Of a stretch of 32,372 bases of DNA, positions 16,693-26,687 are shown in pieces (position 1 is the first letter of the stretch; every line of letters starts with the position of its first letter). The DNA lies in assembly GCA_029251505.1 (NCBI GenBank), contig JAQXDG010000003.1:1-32372 (forward strand). Reading direction: 5' to 3'. The translations under genes and the position numbers were made by a program. The notes below the pieces were generated by a model that was not told the origin of the DNA, made no database searches, and worked only from the letters and a program-made list of their open reading frames with translations. This stretch comes from Glaciecola sp. GTDB taxonomy: Bacteria; Pseudomonadota; Gammaproteobacteria; Enterobacterales; Alteromonadaceae.

Positions 16693-17844
16693 ATGACTCA
16701 AGCATATATTATTGATGCCCTACGAACGCCAACTGGGCGCCGTAAAGGCGGTTTATCGCATGTTCATGCCATCGACTTAGGGGCAGCAGCGTTACAGCCC
16801 TTGGTTGCGCGTAATGCGATTCCTGCAGAAGATTATGACGATGTGATTTTTGGTTGTGTTGACACCATTGGCTCTCAAGCGGGAAATATTGCGCGCACGA
16901 GTTGGTTGGCCGCCGGACTGCCTATGAATGTGCCTGGTACAACCGTAGACCGTCAGTGTGGCTCTTCCCAGCAAGCCGTGCATTTTGCAGCCCAAGCGGT
17001 AATGAGCGGCACACAAGATGTCATTGCTGTCGGTGGTGTACAAACCATGACACAGGTGCCGATTTCATCGGCCATGCTAGCGGGTCAAGCGTTAGGGTTT
17101 ACCACACCGTTTGCAGAAAGTAAGTTATGGGATGCACGTTTTGGTGATGCACCAGTCAATCAATTTTATGCGGCACAACGCATTGCTGATCATTGGGGCA
17201 TCAGTCGCGCAGATATGGAAGCTTTTGCGTTAGAAAGCCATCGCCGTGCATTACATGCTGCTGCAGAAGGTCGGTTTGATCGTGAGATTGTTCCTTGTGA
17301 AGGTTTGACTCAAGATGAAACACCACGCGTGAGTACGCTTGAAAAAATGGCAGAATTAGAACCTGTTGATCCAGCTTACCCAAGTATTACTGCTGCGGTG
17401 TCCAGCTCAGTGTGTGACGCTTCAGCAGCAATGTTAATTGTGTCAGAGGCTGCGCTTAAAAAATATAAATTAACCCCCAGAGCTCGAATTCACCATATTA
17501 GTGTGATGGGGGATGATCCAATTTGGCACCTTCGTGCGCCAATACCTGCAACACAAGCAGCATTAAAAAAAGCAGGGCTAACGTTGGATGATATAGATTT
17601 GGTCGAGATCAATGAAGCATTTGCCTCTGTCGCGATGGCGTGGCTCAAAGAAACCGGGTACAGTCATGCAAAAACTAATGTCAATGGTGGTGCAATTGCG
17701 TTGGGTCATCCTCTAGGTGCCACAGGCGTGCGGTTGATGACAGCATTGTTGCACGAACTAGAAAGAACGGGTGGGCGATACGGCTTACAAACGATGTGTG
17801 AAGGCGGCGGCTTAGCCAATGTTACTATTATTGAACGATTATAA
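16693..17844 (+). CDS. fadA6: Thiolase, FadA6-like
   Basis: 383-residue type I/II thiolase. Catalytic residues: nucleophile C89 (DRQCGSSQQAV), H339 (NGGAIALGHPLGATG) and C369 (MCEGGG). It would release an acyl-CoA from a 3-oxoacyl-CoA late in ring C/D degradation, as FadA6 does in Mycobacterium. It begins directly at the base after the stop of the preceding acyl-CoA dehydrogenase, with GAGGCG as the ribosome site inside that gene. The name is by position and family; a general acetyl-CoA acyltransferase would have the same motifs. Confidence 0.83.
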   Translation: MTQAYIIDALRTPTGRRKGGLSHVHAIDLGAAALQPLVARNAIPAEDYDDVIFGCVDTIGSQAGNIARTSWLAAGLPMNVPGTTVDRQCGSSQQAVHFAAQAVMSGTQDVIAVGGVQTMTQVPISSAMLAGQALGFTTPFAESKLWDARFGDAPVNQFYAAQRIADHWGISRADMEAFALESHRRALHAAAEGRFDREIVPCEGLTQDETPRVSTLEKMAELEPVDPAYPSITAAVSSSVCDASAAMLIVSEAALKKYKLTPRARIHHISVMGDDPIWHLRAPIPATQAALKKAGLTLDDIDLVEINEAFASVAMAWLKETGYSHAKTNVNGGAIALGHPLGATGVRLMTALLHELERTGGRYGLQTMCEGGGLANVTIIERL

Positions 17845-17859
17845 TTTAGGAGACAGCTT

Positions 17860-18741
17860 ATGACTATTTGCCAAGGACGTACCGTTATTATTACTGGCAG
17901 TGGAGGCGGTTTAGGCCGTGCCTACGCACTCGCATTTGCACAACAAGGTGCTAATGTCGTCGTTAACGATATCCGCGCTGAGGCTGCTCAAGCAGTTGCT
18001 GACGAAATAAATAACACAGGCGGTAAAGCCATTGCAAATAGCTGCGATATTACCACTACCGCGACTGCCCAAATGATTGTAGATGAAGCGCTTGCTGCAT
18101 TTGGAGAAGTGCATGTGTTGATTAATAATGCTGGCGTGTTACGTGATGGTATGTTTGTTAATAGTGATGAAGATGCTTGGGATATGGTGATGCGTGTGCA
18201 CTTAAAAGGTCATTTTTGCTTGGCCAATATCCTGAGTAAGCGTTGGCGTGACCTGTCTAAAGCCGGTAAACCGGTAGCGGCGCGTATTATCAATACAAGC
18301 TCTGGTGCGGGTTTACAAGGCTCTATCGGTCAGTCAAATTACTCAGCTGCAAAAGGCGCAGTCGCCAGTTTAACCTTAGTGCAAGCAGCTGAACTTGGTC
18401 GTTATGGTATTACGGCTAATGCACTGGCACCGGCTGCGCGAACTGCAATGACTGAATCAGCTATGCCTGATGTGGTCAAAAAACCCGATGACAATAGTTT
18501 TGATGCATGGGCGCCTGAAAATGTAGCACCGCTAGTGGTGTGGCTTGCTAGTGAGGCATCGAGTGATATCACCGGACAAATATTTGAATCACAAGGTGGT
18601 CGTATATCCTTGTGTGATGGTTGGCGAACGGGTCCTACTTTTGATAAAGGAGCGGCATTACAGGTAGATGAAATCGCTGACATTATTGCAGGCTTAAACG
18701 CTCAAGCCATTGCGCCACAAAAAGTATGGGGTACCAAATAA
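17860..18741 (+). CDS. SDR of the HSD17B4 (3-hydroxyacyl-CoA dehydrogenase) type
   Basis: 293 residues. Cofactor motif TGSGGGLGRA (12-21), INNAGVLRD (89-95), catalytic S147/S148, Y161 and K165 (NYSAAKGA). The segment RDGMFVNSDEDAWDMVMRVHLKGHF and the long C-terminal tail are typical of the D-specific hydroxyacyl-CoA dehydrogenase domain of peroxisomal multifunctional enzyme 2. In HIP clusters such SDRs oxidise a hydroxyacyl-CoA intermediate before thiolysis, in line with the upstream thiolase. TAGGAG precedes the ATG. The last base of its stop is the first base of the amidase start. Confidence 0.83.
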   Translation: MTICQGRTVIITGSGGGLGRAYALAFAQQGANVVVNDIRAEAAQAVADEINNTGGKAIANSCDITTTATAQMIVDEALAAFGEVHVLINNAGVLRDGMFVNSDEDAWDMVMRVHLKGHFCLANILSKRWRDLSKAGKPVAARIINTSSGAGLQGSIGQSNYSAAKGAVASLTLVQAAELGRYGITANALAPAARTAMTESAMPDVVKKPDDNSFDAWAPENVAPLVVWLASEASSDITGQIFESQGGRISLCDGWRTGPTFDKGAALQVDEIADIIAGLNAQAIAPQKVWGTK

Positions 18742-20309
18742 TGGATAAGGTTGATGTTACTAAACGACGGTTGATTCAAGCTAGTGGTGCTTTAGGCAGT
18801 GCTGCTGTACTCGGAATGTCATTAAAGACGCACGCTGCGACATCAACCGCTTACACGTCATTTTCTGATTATGAACAGTGGGATATGACTGCAATGACGG
18901 ATTTATTGCGCCAAGGCGACGTGTCACCCTTGGAGCTGACTGATGCATCCATTAGCCGTTTTGAAGCAAATGCCAAACTCAACATGGTCGCAGTTAACCA
19001 TTTTGAACGTGCTCGAGACCAAGCTGCGCAGCTAAGTAAATTGAGTACCAGTGCGCGTTCGGAGCAAATGAATAATGCACCATTATTAGGTATTCCTTTT
19101 GCGTTTAAAGATTTAGGCGTGAGTATGGCCGGCACAGTCACTACCAATGGGTGTCGTTTTTTTAAAGATAATGTTGCAACCGCGAACTCAACATTAGTTA
19201 ATCGTTATGAAGCCCTTGGGGTTAATATCCTTGCCAAACTAACTAGTCCGGAGTTTGGTCAAACGGCTACAGGTGAATCAAGTCTGCATGGTGATACACT
19301 CAACCCTTGGGACACGCGTTATAGTAGTGGTGGTTCATCAAGTGGTTCTGCTGTTGCGGTTGCCGCGCGCATACTTCCGGCAGCGCACGGTACTGATGGT
19401 GGCGGATCGATCCGTATTCCGGCCTCTCATTGTGGTTTGTTTGGTTTAAAACCGAGCCGAGGGCGTGTTGCGTATGGACCCTCTTCACTCGAAGGCTCGA
19501 TGGGCTTGTCCGTGCATCATGCCTTAACTCGTAGCGTGCGCGATTCTGCTTTATTACTGCAACTTACCCAAGGCGCAGAGTTAGGTTCAAGAATCAGTTT
19601 GCCTAATGATGACATGCTAGGGGCTATTCAGAAACAACCGAAAAAATTAAAAATAGGCCTAATGGATTATCATCCGTTTGGTTACCCAATACATCAAGAC
19701 TGTAAAGATGCGTTAACTAAAACTATCAAGATACTTGAGGCGTTAGGACACAATGTCGAAACTGTTAATCCTGTTCTTCCTTTAGAGGGGATGTTTAAAG
19801 GGATGGGGATCGCGACGTCGAGCAGTTTATTAAAAGCGGTTCAGGCCAGAGAACTTGTTCTTGGTAGAACTGCTCGAGAAGACGAATTTGAGTCGATTGT
19901 GTGGGGGCATTTACAAAAAGCGAAAGGCTTTACGGCACAACAGATGCTCTCAGCACGGTCTGCATTTGACCAAGGTGGTCAAGTGTTTGATGGGCTGCTC
20001 AATGAGTACGATTTTATCCTGACACCAGTGACGACAGCACCACCACCACTCATTGGTGAGCTATCTTTAAATCAACCTTATGATGTATTTGTCCAAAACA
20101 TACTTAAGGCATCGCCGATTACAGCGTTGTTTAATATGACAGGTTTACCTGCGATGTCAGTACCATTGCATATCAATGCAGCAGGACTGCCAATTGGCGT
20201 TCAGTTTGCTGGGCCGTTTGGGGGAGAAGCGAAATTGCTTAGCCTTGCTAGTCAGTTAGAGCTTGCAGCACCCTGGGCTGATAAACAGCCCCCTAATTTT
20301 GGAGAATAA
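18741..20309 (+). CDS. Exported amidase-signature hydrolase (Tat-type signal), candidate bile-salt amidase
   Basis: 522 residues from the ATG at 18741 (TAATG overlap with the SDR). The N-terminus has a twin-arginine pair KRRLIQ followed by a hydrophobic stretch and an A-T-H-A-A region near 30-33, as expected for a Tat signal peptide with cleavage around residues 32-34. The amidase-signature Ser-cisSer-Lys triad is visible: K123 ([10 protein letters not shown]), the cis-Ser at S199/S200 ([12 protein letters not shown]) and S223 in [14 protein letters not shown]. It would hydrolyse an amide in the periplasm. Inside a steroid operon the obvious amide is the taurine or glycine conjugate of a bile salt; an unrelated amide is possible. 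Family membership is firm; the substrate is inference. Confidence 0.8.
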   Translation: MDKVDVTKRRLIQASGALGSAAVLGMSLKTHAATSTAYTSFSDYEQWDMTAMTDLLRQGDVSPLELTDASISRFEANAKLNMVAVNHFERARDQAAQLSKLSTSARSEQMNNAPLLGIPFAFKDLGVSMAGTVTTNGCRFFKDNVATANSTLVNRYEALGVNILAKLTSPEFGQTATGESSLHGDTLNPWDTRYSSGGSSSGSAVAVAARILPAAHGTDGGGSIRIPASHCGLFGLKPSRGRVAYGPSSLEGSMGLSVHHALTRSVRDSALLLQLTQGAELGSRISLPNDDMLGAIQKQPKKLKIGLMDYHPFGYPIHQDCKDALTKTIKILEALGHNVETVNPVLPLEGMFKGMGIATSSSLLKAVQARELVLGRTAREDEFESIVWGHLQKAKGFTAQQMLSARSAFDQGGQVFDGLLNEYDFILTPVTTAPPPLIGELSLNQPYDVFVQNILKASPITALFNMTGLPAMSVPLHINAAGLPIGVQFAGPFGGEAKLLSLASQLELAAPWADKQPPNFGE

Positions 20310-20310
20310 T

Positions 20311-21096
20311 ATGAACGTTGCACCTGAATACGTAAAAGGTCATAACTTATTACAAGGAAAATCGGTTTTAGTGACGGCAGCTGCCGGCGCAGGTATTGGC
20401 TTTTCTGCAGCACTTCGAGCAGCTGAAGAAGGCTGTCGTGCACTTATGATCTCTGACATCCACCCAGGCCGTTTAGTAAAAGCAGTTGACGCAATAAAAG
20501 AAAAAACAGGGCTAGAAAACGTGTTTGCTCAATTATGTGATGTCAGTAAAGAAGAACAAGTGCAAGCGCTGATCAATCAAGCTGAGGAGAAACTGCAAGG
20601 AGTAGATGTACTCATCAATAATGCAGGTTTAGGTGGGCAAGCTTCGGTGGTTGATATGACAGATGCACAGTGGAATATGGTTATCGATATTACCTTAACG
20701 GGGACGTTTCGCATGACCCGCGCCATGCTACCTTTTATGCAGCAGCGTAAAGCCGGTGTCATCATTAATAATGCATCTGTACTTGGTTGGCGCGCACAAA
20801 AAGAGCAAGCACATTACGCAGCCGCAAAAGCGGGTGTGATGGCATTTACACGTTGCAGTGCATTGGAAGCTGCAGATGACGGGATACGTATCAATGCGGT
20901 ATCCCCATCGATTGCGCTGCATGAGTTTTTGAAAAAAGCAGCTAGCGCGGAGATGCTTGATGAACTTGCTTCGAAGGAAGCGTTTGGACGCGCGGCAGAG
21001 GTATGGGAAATTGCCAATGTCATGATGTTCCTAGCAAGTGATTATTCGTCGTACATGACGGGTGAGACTATCTCTGTTAGTTCACAGCGTGCGTAG
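20311..21096 (+). CDS. ipdF: SDR IpdF-like (HIP-pathway hydroxy/oxo reductase)
   Basis: 261 residues from the ATG at 20311, with GGAG 6 bases upstream; an in-frame ATG at 20263 lies inside the amidase gene. It has an unusual cofactor loop AAAGAGIGF (23-31) in place of TGxxxGIG, as in IpdF of Mycobacterium (Rv3559c), then NNAG (103-106) and S156, Y169, K173 in HYAAAKAG. The tail NAVSPSIALHEFLKK is also IpdF-like. IpdF interconverts a hydroxyl and a keto group on a HIP-CoA intermediate. The assignment rests on the loop and on the ipdABC neighbours. Confidence 0.8.
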   Translation: MNVAPEYVKGHNLLQGKSVLVTAAAGAGIGFSAALRAAEEGCRALMISDIHPGRLVKAVDAIKEKTGLENVFAQLCDVSKEEQVQALINQAEEKLQGVDVLINNAGLGGQASVVDMTDAQWNMVIDITLTGTFRMTRAMLPFMQQRKAGVIINNASVLGWRAQKEQAHYAAAKAGVMAFTRCSALEAADDGIRINAVSPSIALHEFLKKAASAEMLDELASKEAFGRAAEVWEIANVMMFLASDYSSYMTGETISVSSQRA

Positions 21097-21105
21097 AGGG
21101 TATTT

Positions 21106-21585
21106 ATGACAATAACAGCGAATCAAATTTTTACTAGCCAAGCTCAATTACTTGAAGCTACAGGACTTAATCTAGGTGTGAGTGAATGGATCGTCGTTGA
21201 TCAAACACGGATTGATATGTTTGCCGAATCGACGGGCGATCACCAATGGATCCATGTTGATCCAGTCAAAGCGGCACAAGGTCCTTTTGGTGCGTGTATT
21301 GCGCATGGCTATTTGACGTTGTCATTGGTCAATTATTTTTTACCACAACTCATGGAAGTGAAAAATATTAGCATGGGCGTGAATTATGGTTGCGACAAAA
21401 TCCGTTTTCCGAATATTGTGAAAGTCGACAGTAAAATTCGCGGTACGGGTGAGATCATCAAGGTCGAACAAATTAAAGACAGTATTCAAGTAACAGCTAG
21501 AATTAGCATTGAAGTAGAAGGGCAAACGCGTCCAGCTTGTGTGGCAGATACGATTAGTCGGTATACCTTCGCCAATACAATATAA
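21106..21585 (+). CDS. MaoC-like (R)-enoyl-CoA hydratase
   Basis: 159-residue single hot-dog domain. Hydratase-2 dyad D45 and H50 in STGDHQWIHVDP, then GACIAHGYLTLSL and NYGCDKIRFP. It hydrates a trans-enoyl-CoA. It resembles the C-terminal half of the DUF35-MaoC protein at 7965, so two different hydratases of one family serve the two operons. The position between ipdF and an HSDL2-like SDR suggests a beta-oxidation step on a ring C/D fragment. GAGGG upstream supports the start. Confidence 0.85.
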   Translation: MTITANQIFTSQAQLLEATGLNLGVSEWIVVDQTRIDMFAESTGDHQWIHVDPVKAAQGPFGACIAHGYLTLSLVNYFLPQLMEVKNISMGVNYGCDKIRFPNIVKVDSKIRGTGEIIKVEQIKDSIQVTARISIEVEGQTRPACVADTISRYTFANTI

Positions 21586-21590
21586 TCCCC

Positions 21591-22532
21591 ATGGACTTAC
21601 AAAATAAGACTATTTTTATCACCGGCGCATCTCGAGGCATCGGTTTAGCCATGGCCTTACGATTTGCAGCAGATGGTGCAAATATTGTCGTAGCGGCAAA
21701 ATCTGATGAACCTCATAACTTTTTACCCGGCACCATTCATGACACTGTAACAGCGGTTGAAGCCGCTGGGGGTAAAGGTTTAGCGATTAAATTAGATGTA
21801 CGTAATGAAGCGGATATCAATGCCGCTATCGTCACTGCTGCTGAGCACTTTGGTGGTATTGATATACTAGTGCATAACGCAGGAGCGTATTGGTTAATGC
21901 CGACCGCAGAGTTTTCGACAAAGCGTCACGATTTGGTGTTTGACATCAATGAACGAGCGTATTTTTTACTCGCAAAAGCAGCCTATCCATATCTTTGTCA
22001 ATCGGATAACCCACACATTCTAGGCTTAGCGCCACCGTTGGATCTTAATCCAGTATGGTTTATGAATACTTCTGCCTATACGGTATCCAAATTTGCCATG
22101 AGCTTGTATACACTAGGTTGGTCAAAAGAATGGCAAGCAGAGGGCATAGCCGCTAACACCTTATGGCCTCGTTGCGGTATCTATACCCCATCAGCCGAAC
22201 TACATGGTGGTAAAGAATTAATATCAGAGTTTCGTAAGCCTGAGATAATGGCTGACGCAGCTTATGAAATTGTTACCAGTGACAGTCGTGAGTTTAGTGG
22301 CAATCACTGCATCGATGATAGTTTTTTATACACGCGAGGGTACACTGACCTTGAGCAGTATTCTATGGTCCCTGGTAATGCGTTGGTGGAAGACTATATG
22401 GTGCCACAAGATATTAGCCGACCACCAGGTGTTAAGCTCACAGCAAACCGCCTGTATGATTTTACAACGGGTGAATTGTTAGCGGGAGCCAAAGTCGGGT
22501 CAATCAACAAATCTAAACTCGATAAGAAATAA
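21591..22532 (+). CDS. HSDL2-like SDR with altered catalytic serine
   Basis: 313 residues related to hydroxysteroid dehydrogenase-like protein 2. Cofactor motif TGASRGIG (11-18), HNAG (95-98), Y163 and K167 in SAYTVSK. At the place where HSDL2 proteins have Ser (ISPPLNL), this one has LAPPLDL with A147. It could still act through Tyr-Lys with help from another residue, or have lost dehydrogenase activity. The start (ATG 21591) has no clear Shine-Dalgarno and lies 5 bases after the MaoC stop, so it probably depends on translational coupling. Last gene of the 14-gene operon; no clear terminator follows. Confidence 0.8.
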   Translation: MDLQNKTIFITGASRGIGLAMALRFAADGANIVVAAKSDEPHNFLPGTIHDTVTAVEAAGGKGLAIKLDVRNEADINAAIVTAAEHFGGIDILVHNAGAYWLMPTAEFSTKRHDLVFDINERAYFLLAKAAYPYLCQSDNPHILGLAPPLDLNPVWFMNTSAYTVSKFAMSLYTLGWSKEWQAEGIAANTLWPRCGIYTPSAELHGGKELISEFRKPEIMADAAYEIVTSDSREFSGNHCIDDSFLYTRGYTDLEQYSMVPGNALVEDYMVPQDISRPPGVKLTANRLYDFTTGELLAGAKVGSINKSKLDKK

Positions 22533-22588
22533 CACACAGTCCAAAAATGAAAGTGCTTAAGCTGTTAACGAACCACCATTAAGTTTAT

Positions 22589-23356
22589 TTATAACTTGCC
22601 GTTACGCATCATCGCGTCCATTCCACCATCCACATATAGGACGCTGCCATGGATAAATGAAGCCTTGGAGGATTGTAAGAAAGTCACCGCATCAGCAATT
22701 TCATTAGGCTCGCCATTGCGGCCGATGGGTGCAATAAAGTTACGCACCGCTTCGCCAAAACGAGGGTCATTCTTAGACGCTTCATGTAATGGGGTTTCAA
22801 CTGCGCCAGGGGCAACCGTATTTAAACGAATGCCTGTTTTACCAATTTGTACCGCTAAGCGGCGTGCATGCACTGTAAGTGCATATTTAGACGCAGCATA
22901 AGCAATATGTGGTTGGCCTAACTCATCAGCCATTGTACGCGCAGCTTCTTCTTTGTTTTCGAGCATTAATTCGGTCATTGCATGGGGTTCGGCAATTTGC
23001 TGCACCGCTGCCACCGAACCAATAATGGTAATCGCTGGGTTTTCGCCTTGATTTAGAGTATCTTGTAATAATGAGATGAGCTCAGTAGTACCGAAATAAT
23101 TGACAGATATGACCAAGCTTGCACTCGGCGCTGTCACGCCTAAACCCGCACAGCATACTAAGCCATCGAGTTTATTGTTAGACAATGCTTTAACTTGGTT
23201 AGCAGCATTAATACGTCCTTCGACGGTGGATAAATCGGCAATAATATCGGCATTTTGTCTATCTATACCCAATACTGTATGACCCGCTTCTTGCAACTGT
23301 TTGCACACTGCTGCGCCGATGCCTGAGGCTGAACCTGTAACTGCTGTAATTGACAT
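22589..23356 (-). CDS. hsdA: 3alpha-hydroxysteroid dehydrogenase/carbonyl reductase HsdA
   Basis: 255 residues from the ATG at 23356, with GGAG 5 bases upstream; a GTG two codons earlier overlaps that site. It closely matches the short Comamonas testosteroni enzyme: TGSASGIGAAV, IADLSTVEGR, GLVCCAGLG, VISVNYFG, GAVETPLHEA and the C-terminal DGGMDAMMR. Catalytic S114, Y153 and K157 are present. It reversibly oxidises the 3alpha-hydroxyl of steroids, the first step for bile acids. It is the last gene of the leftward hsaB-hsaE-hsaG-hsaF-MFS operon, 14 bases after the MFS gene. Convergent with the HSDL2-like gene. Confidence 0.9.
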   Translation of the reverse strand: MSITAVTGSASGIGAAVCKQLQEAGHTVLGIDRQNADIIADLSTVEGRINAANQVKALSNNKLDGLVCCAGLGVTAPSASLVISVNYFGTTELISLLQDTLNQGENPAITIIGSVAAVQQIAEPHAMTELMLENKEEAARTMADELGQPHIAYAASKYALTVHARRLAVQIGKTGIRLNTVAPGAVETPLHEASKNDPRFGEAVRNFIAPIGRNGEPNEIADAVTFLQSSKASFIHGSVLYVDGGMDAMMRNGKL

Positions 23357-23370
23357 AAACACTCCGTAAT

Positions 23371-24717
23371 TTAGTTGTTAGGGTTTGGGGAAACTGAGCT
23401 GGCAGAATGCTGCTTAACCAGCTTTTGTTTAGCTAAATATGTTTTTAGGCGAAATAAAATAACCACTGAAATTAATGTCGAACTGCTGGTGATCATTAAC
23501 GCATAACGCAATGATTCCATGTCTGCAAACCGAGTTAGCATATCACTTAACAATCCAACTAACATAGGACCAAGACCCAATCCTAATAGAGTGATCAATA
23601 CAGTTTGAATCGAAATGGCAAGAGCCCGTTTATTGGCGGGGACAATTTCGGTTAACAGCGTGATGCTTGGACTAAACCACCAGACAGAGAAAAAACTCGA
23701 TAAGGCACAAAAAATCATCGCAAAAGGAACATTGGCAAAAAACCAACTATCGCCTAAACCTTGTGGCCAAGCTAAGTATGTCATCATGCATGTCCAGCCT
23801 AACAAATGGCCCGTTAAAGGCATCCACAATGGCCCTTTATGCCGTGCTATTCGGTTAGATAAATAACCACTTAACAAAATTCCAATTGCGGCTGCACCGC
23901 CACCAAAGAATCCAGCCATCATACCCGCTTGGGTTAACGTTAAGTCATGACTTCGCACTAAAAAAGTGGCGTTCCACATACCAAACGCATTGGCACTGAT
24001 GGTTGCAATAGCGCTTGCATAAATCAGTAATCGATAGTCTTTTAATTTAAACAGAGATTTGGTGGAGTCTTTAAAGTTGCCCTCACTATCAATCGGTGAT
24101 TGTGCGTAAATTGAATCTTCAGTCGGTGCAACCGTAACATGTCTCGGATCGGGCATGAAAAAATAGAATACACATGCAATCAATGCTGTTGGTATCGATA
24201 TAATAAATAGCGTATCACGCCAGCCATAGAGTTCGACCCAATGTGCCCCCAGGGTTAAGGCGATAATAGCGGAGATTGTTGCGCCAGAAGTGAAGCAACT
24301 GATTGCAAATGCACGTTGCTCTATCGGATAGGTATCAGCAAGCAACGATAATGATGCAGCGGTGATGGGGGATTCTGCTACTGCAATTAACATGCGCATG
24401 ATTAACAGCATTATGAATCCAGTCGCAACACCGCTAACAGCAGTGAAGACACCCCAACATATAGCACTTGCAGCCAGTAATTTGGTGCGACTTACCCGAT
24501 CAGCCAAACGGCCGGCTGATAATCCGGTTAACGCAAATACAATTGCAAATGCCAACCCAGTCAACAAGCCCATTTGCCCATCGCTAGCACCAAATTCTGC
24601 TTTTATTGGCTCGATCATTACTGCCATTATTTGCCGACCAACAAACGCTTCAATATAGAATAAAGTCAGCACCAACAACAAAAGATGTTGGCGCCCAGTT
24701 GGTTTTGCTATGTTCAA
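23371..24717 (-). CDS. MFS transporter (Spinster-like), probable steroid uptake
   Basis: 448 residues with about 12 hydrophobic segments. Motif A ([13 protein letters not shown]) follows the second segment and GWRDTLFI follows the fifth. It belongs to the Spinster-type MFS group often next to steroid or aromatic genes. Its start overlaps the hsaF stop by 4 bases, so it is translated in this operon. It probably brings a steroid substrate or intermediate across the inner membrane, but direction and substrate are unknown. The truncated transporter at the right edge is of the same type. Confidence 0.82.
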   Translation of the reverse strand: MNIAKPTGRQHLLLLVLTLFYIEAFVGRQIMAVMIEPIKAEFGASDGQMGLLTGLAFAIVFALTGLSAGRLADRVSRTKLLAASAICWGVFTAVSGVATGFIMLLIMRMLIAVAESPITAASLSLLADTYPIEQRAFAISCFTSGATISAIIALTLGAHWVELYGWRDTLFIISIPTALIACVFYFFMPDPRHVTVAPTEDSIYAQSPIDSEGNFKDSTKSLFKLKDYRLLIYASAIATISANAFGMWNATFLVRSHDLTLTQAGMMAGFFGGGAAAIGILLSGYLSNRIARHKGPLWMPLTGHLLGWTCMMTYLAWPQGLGDSWFFANVPFAMIFCALSSFFSVWWFSPSITLLTEIVPANKRALAISIQTVLITLLGLGLGPMLVGLLSDMLTRFADMESLRYALMITSSSTLISVVILFRLKTYLAKQKLVKQHSASSVSPNPNN

Positions 24718-25748
24718 GCGTGTTTAGCCTTTAGGGCTTTAGCCATCGTCATTGCGGTGTCGTCGATCATATCTTCTTGTCCGCCAACAGTTTTCATGCG
24801 CCCAAGTTCAAGTAAAATGTCTCTAGCAGGGATGCCATATTTCTTTTCTGCCCGTTCTGCAAATAATAAAAATGAGGAATACACGCCGGCATAGCCTAAG
24901 GTTAATGAGTTGCGATCAACACGAATAGGTTGATCCATCATAGGTACAACTAGATCTTCGGCCACATCCATTATTTTGTATAAATCAATGCCATGATTTG
25001 CACCCATACGATCCAAAACCGCAGTAAATACTTCTAATGGCGTATTTCCGGCTCCCGCACCTAAACCGGCAACTGAACCATCAATACGTTTTGCACCCGC
25101 TTCGATTGCAGCAAGCGAATTGGCAATACTCATTCCAAGATTGTGATGGCCATGAAAGCCAATTTCAGTGTCTTTATGTAACTCACTGGCAAATAAACCA
25201 ATACGTTGTGTTACATCATCTGGCAACATGTAACCAGCTGAATCGGTACAATAGATACAGTTAGCACCATACGATTCCATAAGCTTAGCTTGGACCAGCA
25301 ATTCTTCTGGACTAATCATGTGTCCCATCATCAAAAAGCCAACGGTATCTAAACCCATTTTACGCGCCGCGCTAATATGTTGTTCAGATACATCCGCTTC
25401 AGTGCAGTGGGTTGCAACACGAATGGTACTTACGCCATGGTCGTGTGCCATTTTTAAATGGTCAACGGTACCAATACCTGGAATTAATAATGCAGAAATC
25501 TTTGCATTTTTCATTTTTGGTACAACCGCACTCAAATACGCTTCATCGGTATGTGCAGGAAAACCATAGTTTAGTGATGCTCCGCCTAAACCGTCACCAT
25601 GGGTAACTTCAATTAAGGGAATGCCAGCTTGGTCTAAGCCTGTGGCAACAGCGACCATTTGGTCAATGCTGATTTGGTGTTGTTTTGCATGCATACCATC
25701 CCGCAGCGACATATCGTGCAGGGTGACTTTTTTGTCTTTCAAATTCAT
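24714..25748 (-). CDS. hsaF: 4-hydroxy-2-oxoacid aldolase HsaF
   Basis: 344-residue DmpG/HsaF type aldolase. It shows [16 protein letters not shown] (Arg and metal-binding Asp), [26 protein letters not shown] (metal ligands HxH) and [12 protein letters not shown]. It splits the 4-hydroxy-2-oxoacid into pyruvate and propanal, which is channelled to HsaG. It overlaps hsaG by 4 bases, as usual for this tightly coupled pair. AGGAG 7 bases before the ATG. Confidence 0.93.
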   Translation of the reverse strand: MNLKDKKVTLHDMSLRDGMHAKQHQISIDQMVAVATGLDQAGIPLIEVTHGDGLGGASLNYGFPAHTDEAYLSAVVPKMKNAKISALLIPGIGTVDHLKMAHDHGVSTIRVATHCTEADVSEQHISAARKMGLDTVGFLMMGHMISPEELLVQAKLMESYGANCIYCTDSAGYMLPDDVTQRIGLFASELHKDTEIGFHGHHNLGMSIANSLAAIEAGAKRIDGSVAGLGAGAGNTPLEVFTAVLDRMGANHGIDLYKIMDVAEDLVVPMMDQPIRVDRNSLTLGYAGVYSSFLLFAERAEKKYGIPARDILLELGRMKTVGGQEDMIDDTAMTMAKALKAKHA

Positions 25749-26662
25749 GAGTTAACTCCTACATGTTCACTGCTAGTCACCGTTCCATCAAGCATTTGCT
25801 GCGCAAACATTTCTGCTGTGCGCGCAGCCGCTGCAGTCATAATGTCAAGGTTACCTGCATATTTTGGTAAATAGTCACCTAAGCCTTCCACTTCTAGAAA
25901 AATAGAGACTTTTCGTCCATCAAATACTGGGCCATTTTTAAGCGAATATCCGGGCACATATTTTTGTACTTCAGCGATCATTTGGTGCACTGATTCGGTA
26001 ATGGCTGCTTGGTCCGGTTCATCTTCAGTCAAACAGTGGATCGTATCGCGCATTAACAGTGGCGGCTCTGCGGGATTGATAATAATAATGGCCTTGCCTT
26101 TTTTTGCGCCACCGACACGTTCAACAGCCCCTGATGTAGTGCGTGTAAACTCATCGATATTTTGACGCGTACCAGGACCGACTGATTTAGATGATACTGT
26201 GGCAACAATCTCGCCATATTCTACTGCTTGAACACGTGAGACGGCTGCAACCATAGGAATAGTTGCTTGACCACCACAGGTCACCATGTTGACATTTAAT
26301 ACCGAGCTGTCTAGTTGACGTAAATTAACAGGGGGGACACAAAATGGACCAATCGCAGCCGGCGTCAAATCAATCATTAATACGCCTTTTTCGTTGACTT
26401 TTGCTGAGTTGGCAGCATGCACGTAAGCAGAGGTAGCATCAAATGCAATTTTTATTTCATCAGACTCGATATGCGGGATCAACCCATCAATCCCTTCAGA
26501 GGTTGTTTTTAATCCTAGCGCTTTTGCTCGCGCTAACCCATCAGAATCAGCATCTATGCCGACCATCCAAACGGGCTCTAATATGTCGCTGCGCTGCAGT
26601 TTATACAACAAGTCTGTGCCAATATTGCCTGAACCAATTAAGGCGCATTTAATCTTTTTCAT
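25745..26662 (-). CDS. hsaG: Acylating aldehyde dehydrogenase HsaG
   Basis: 305-residue DmpF/HsaG type enzyme. NAD fold at the N-terminus ([12 protein letters not shown]), nucleophile C129 in [12 protein letters not shown], and a DLTPAAIGP segment. It converts propanal to propionyl-CoA in complex with the aldolase HsaF, the next gene. It acts on the C6 unit cut from rings A/B by HsaD. The start has AGGGA upstream and sits 25 bases after the hsaE stop. Confidence 0.93.
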   Translation of the reverse strand: MKKIKCALIGSGNIGTDLLYKLQRSDILEPVWMVGIDADSDGLARAKALGLKTTSEGIDGLIPHIESDEIKIAFDATSAYVHAANSAKVNEKGVLMIDLTPAAIGPFCVPPVNLRQLDSSVLNVNMVTCGGQATIPMVAAVSRVQAVEYGEIVATVSSKSVGPGTRQNIDEFTRTTSGAVERVGGAKKGKAIIIINPAEPPLLMRDTIHCLTEDEPDQAAITESVHQMIAEVQKYVPGYSLKNGPVFDGRKVSIFLEVEGLGDYLPKYAGNLDIMTAAAARTAEMFAQQMLDGTVTSSEHVGVNS

Positions 26663-26687
26663 ATACTTTTCCCTAATGGGTTAAATG

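Noticed and set aside
22533-22588. Terminator between the convergent operons
   Set aside because: Only a 5-bp AAGTT/AACTT stem and an AT-rich stretch are present, with no GC stem and no T-run. I could not support a terminator.
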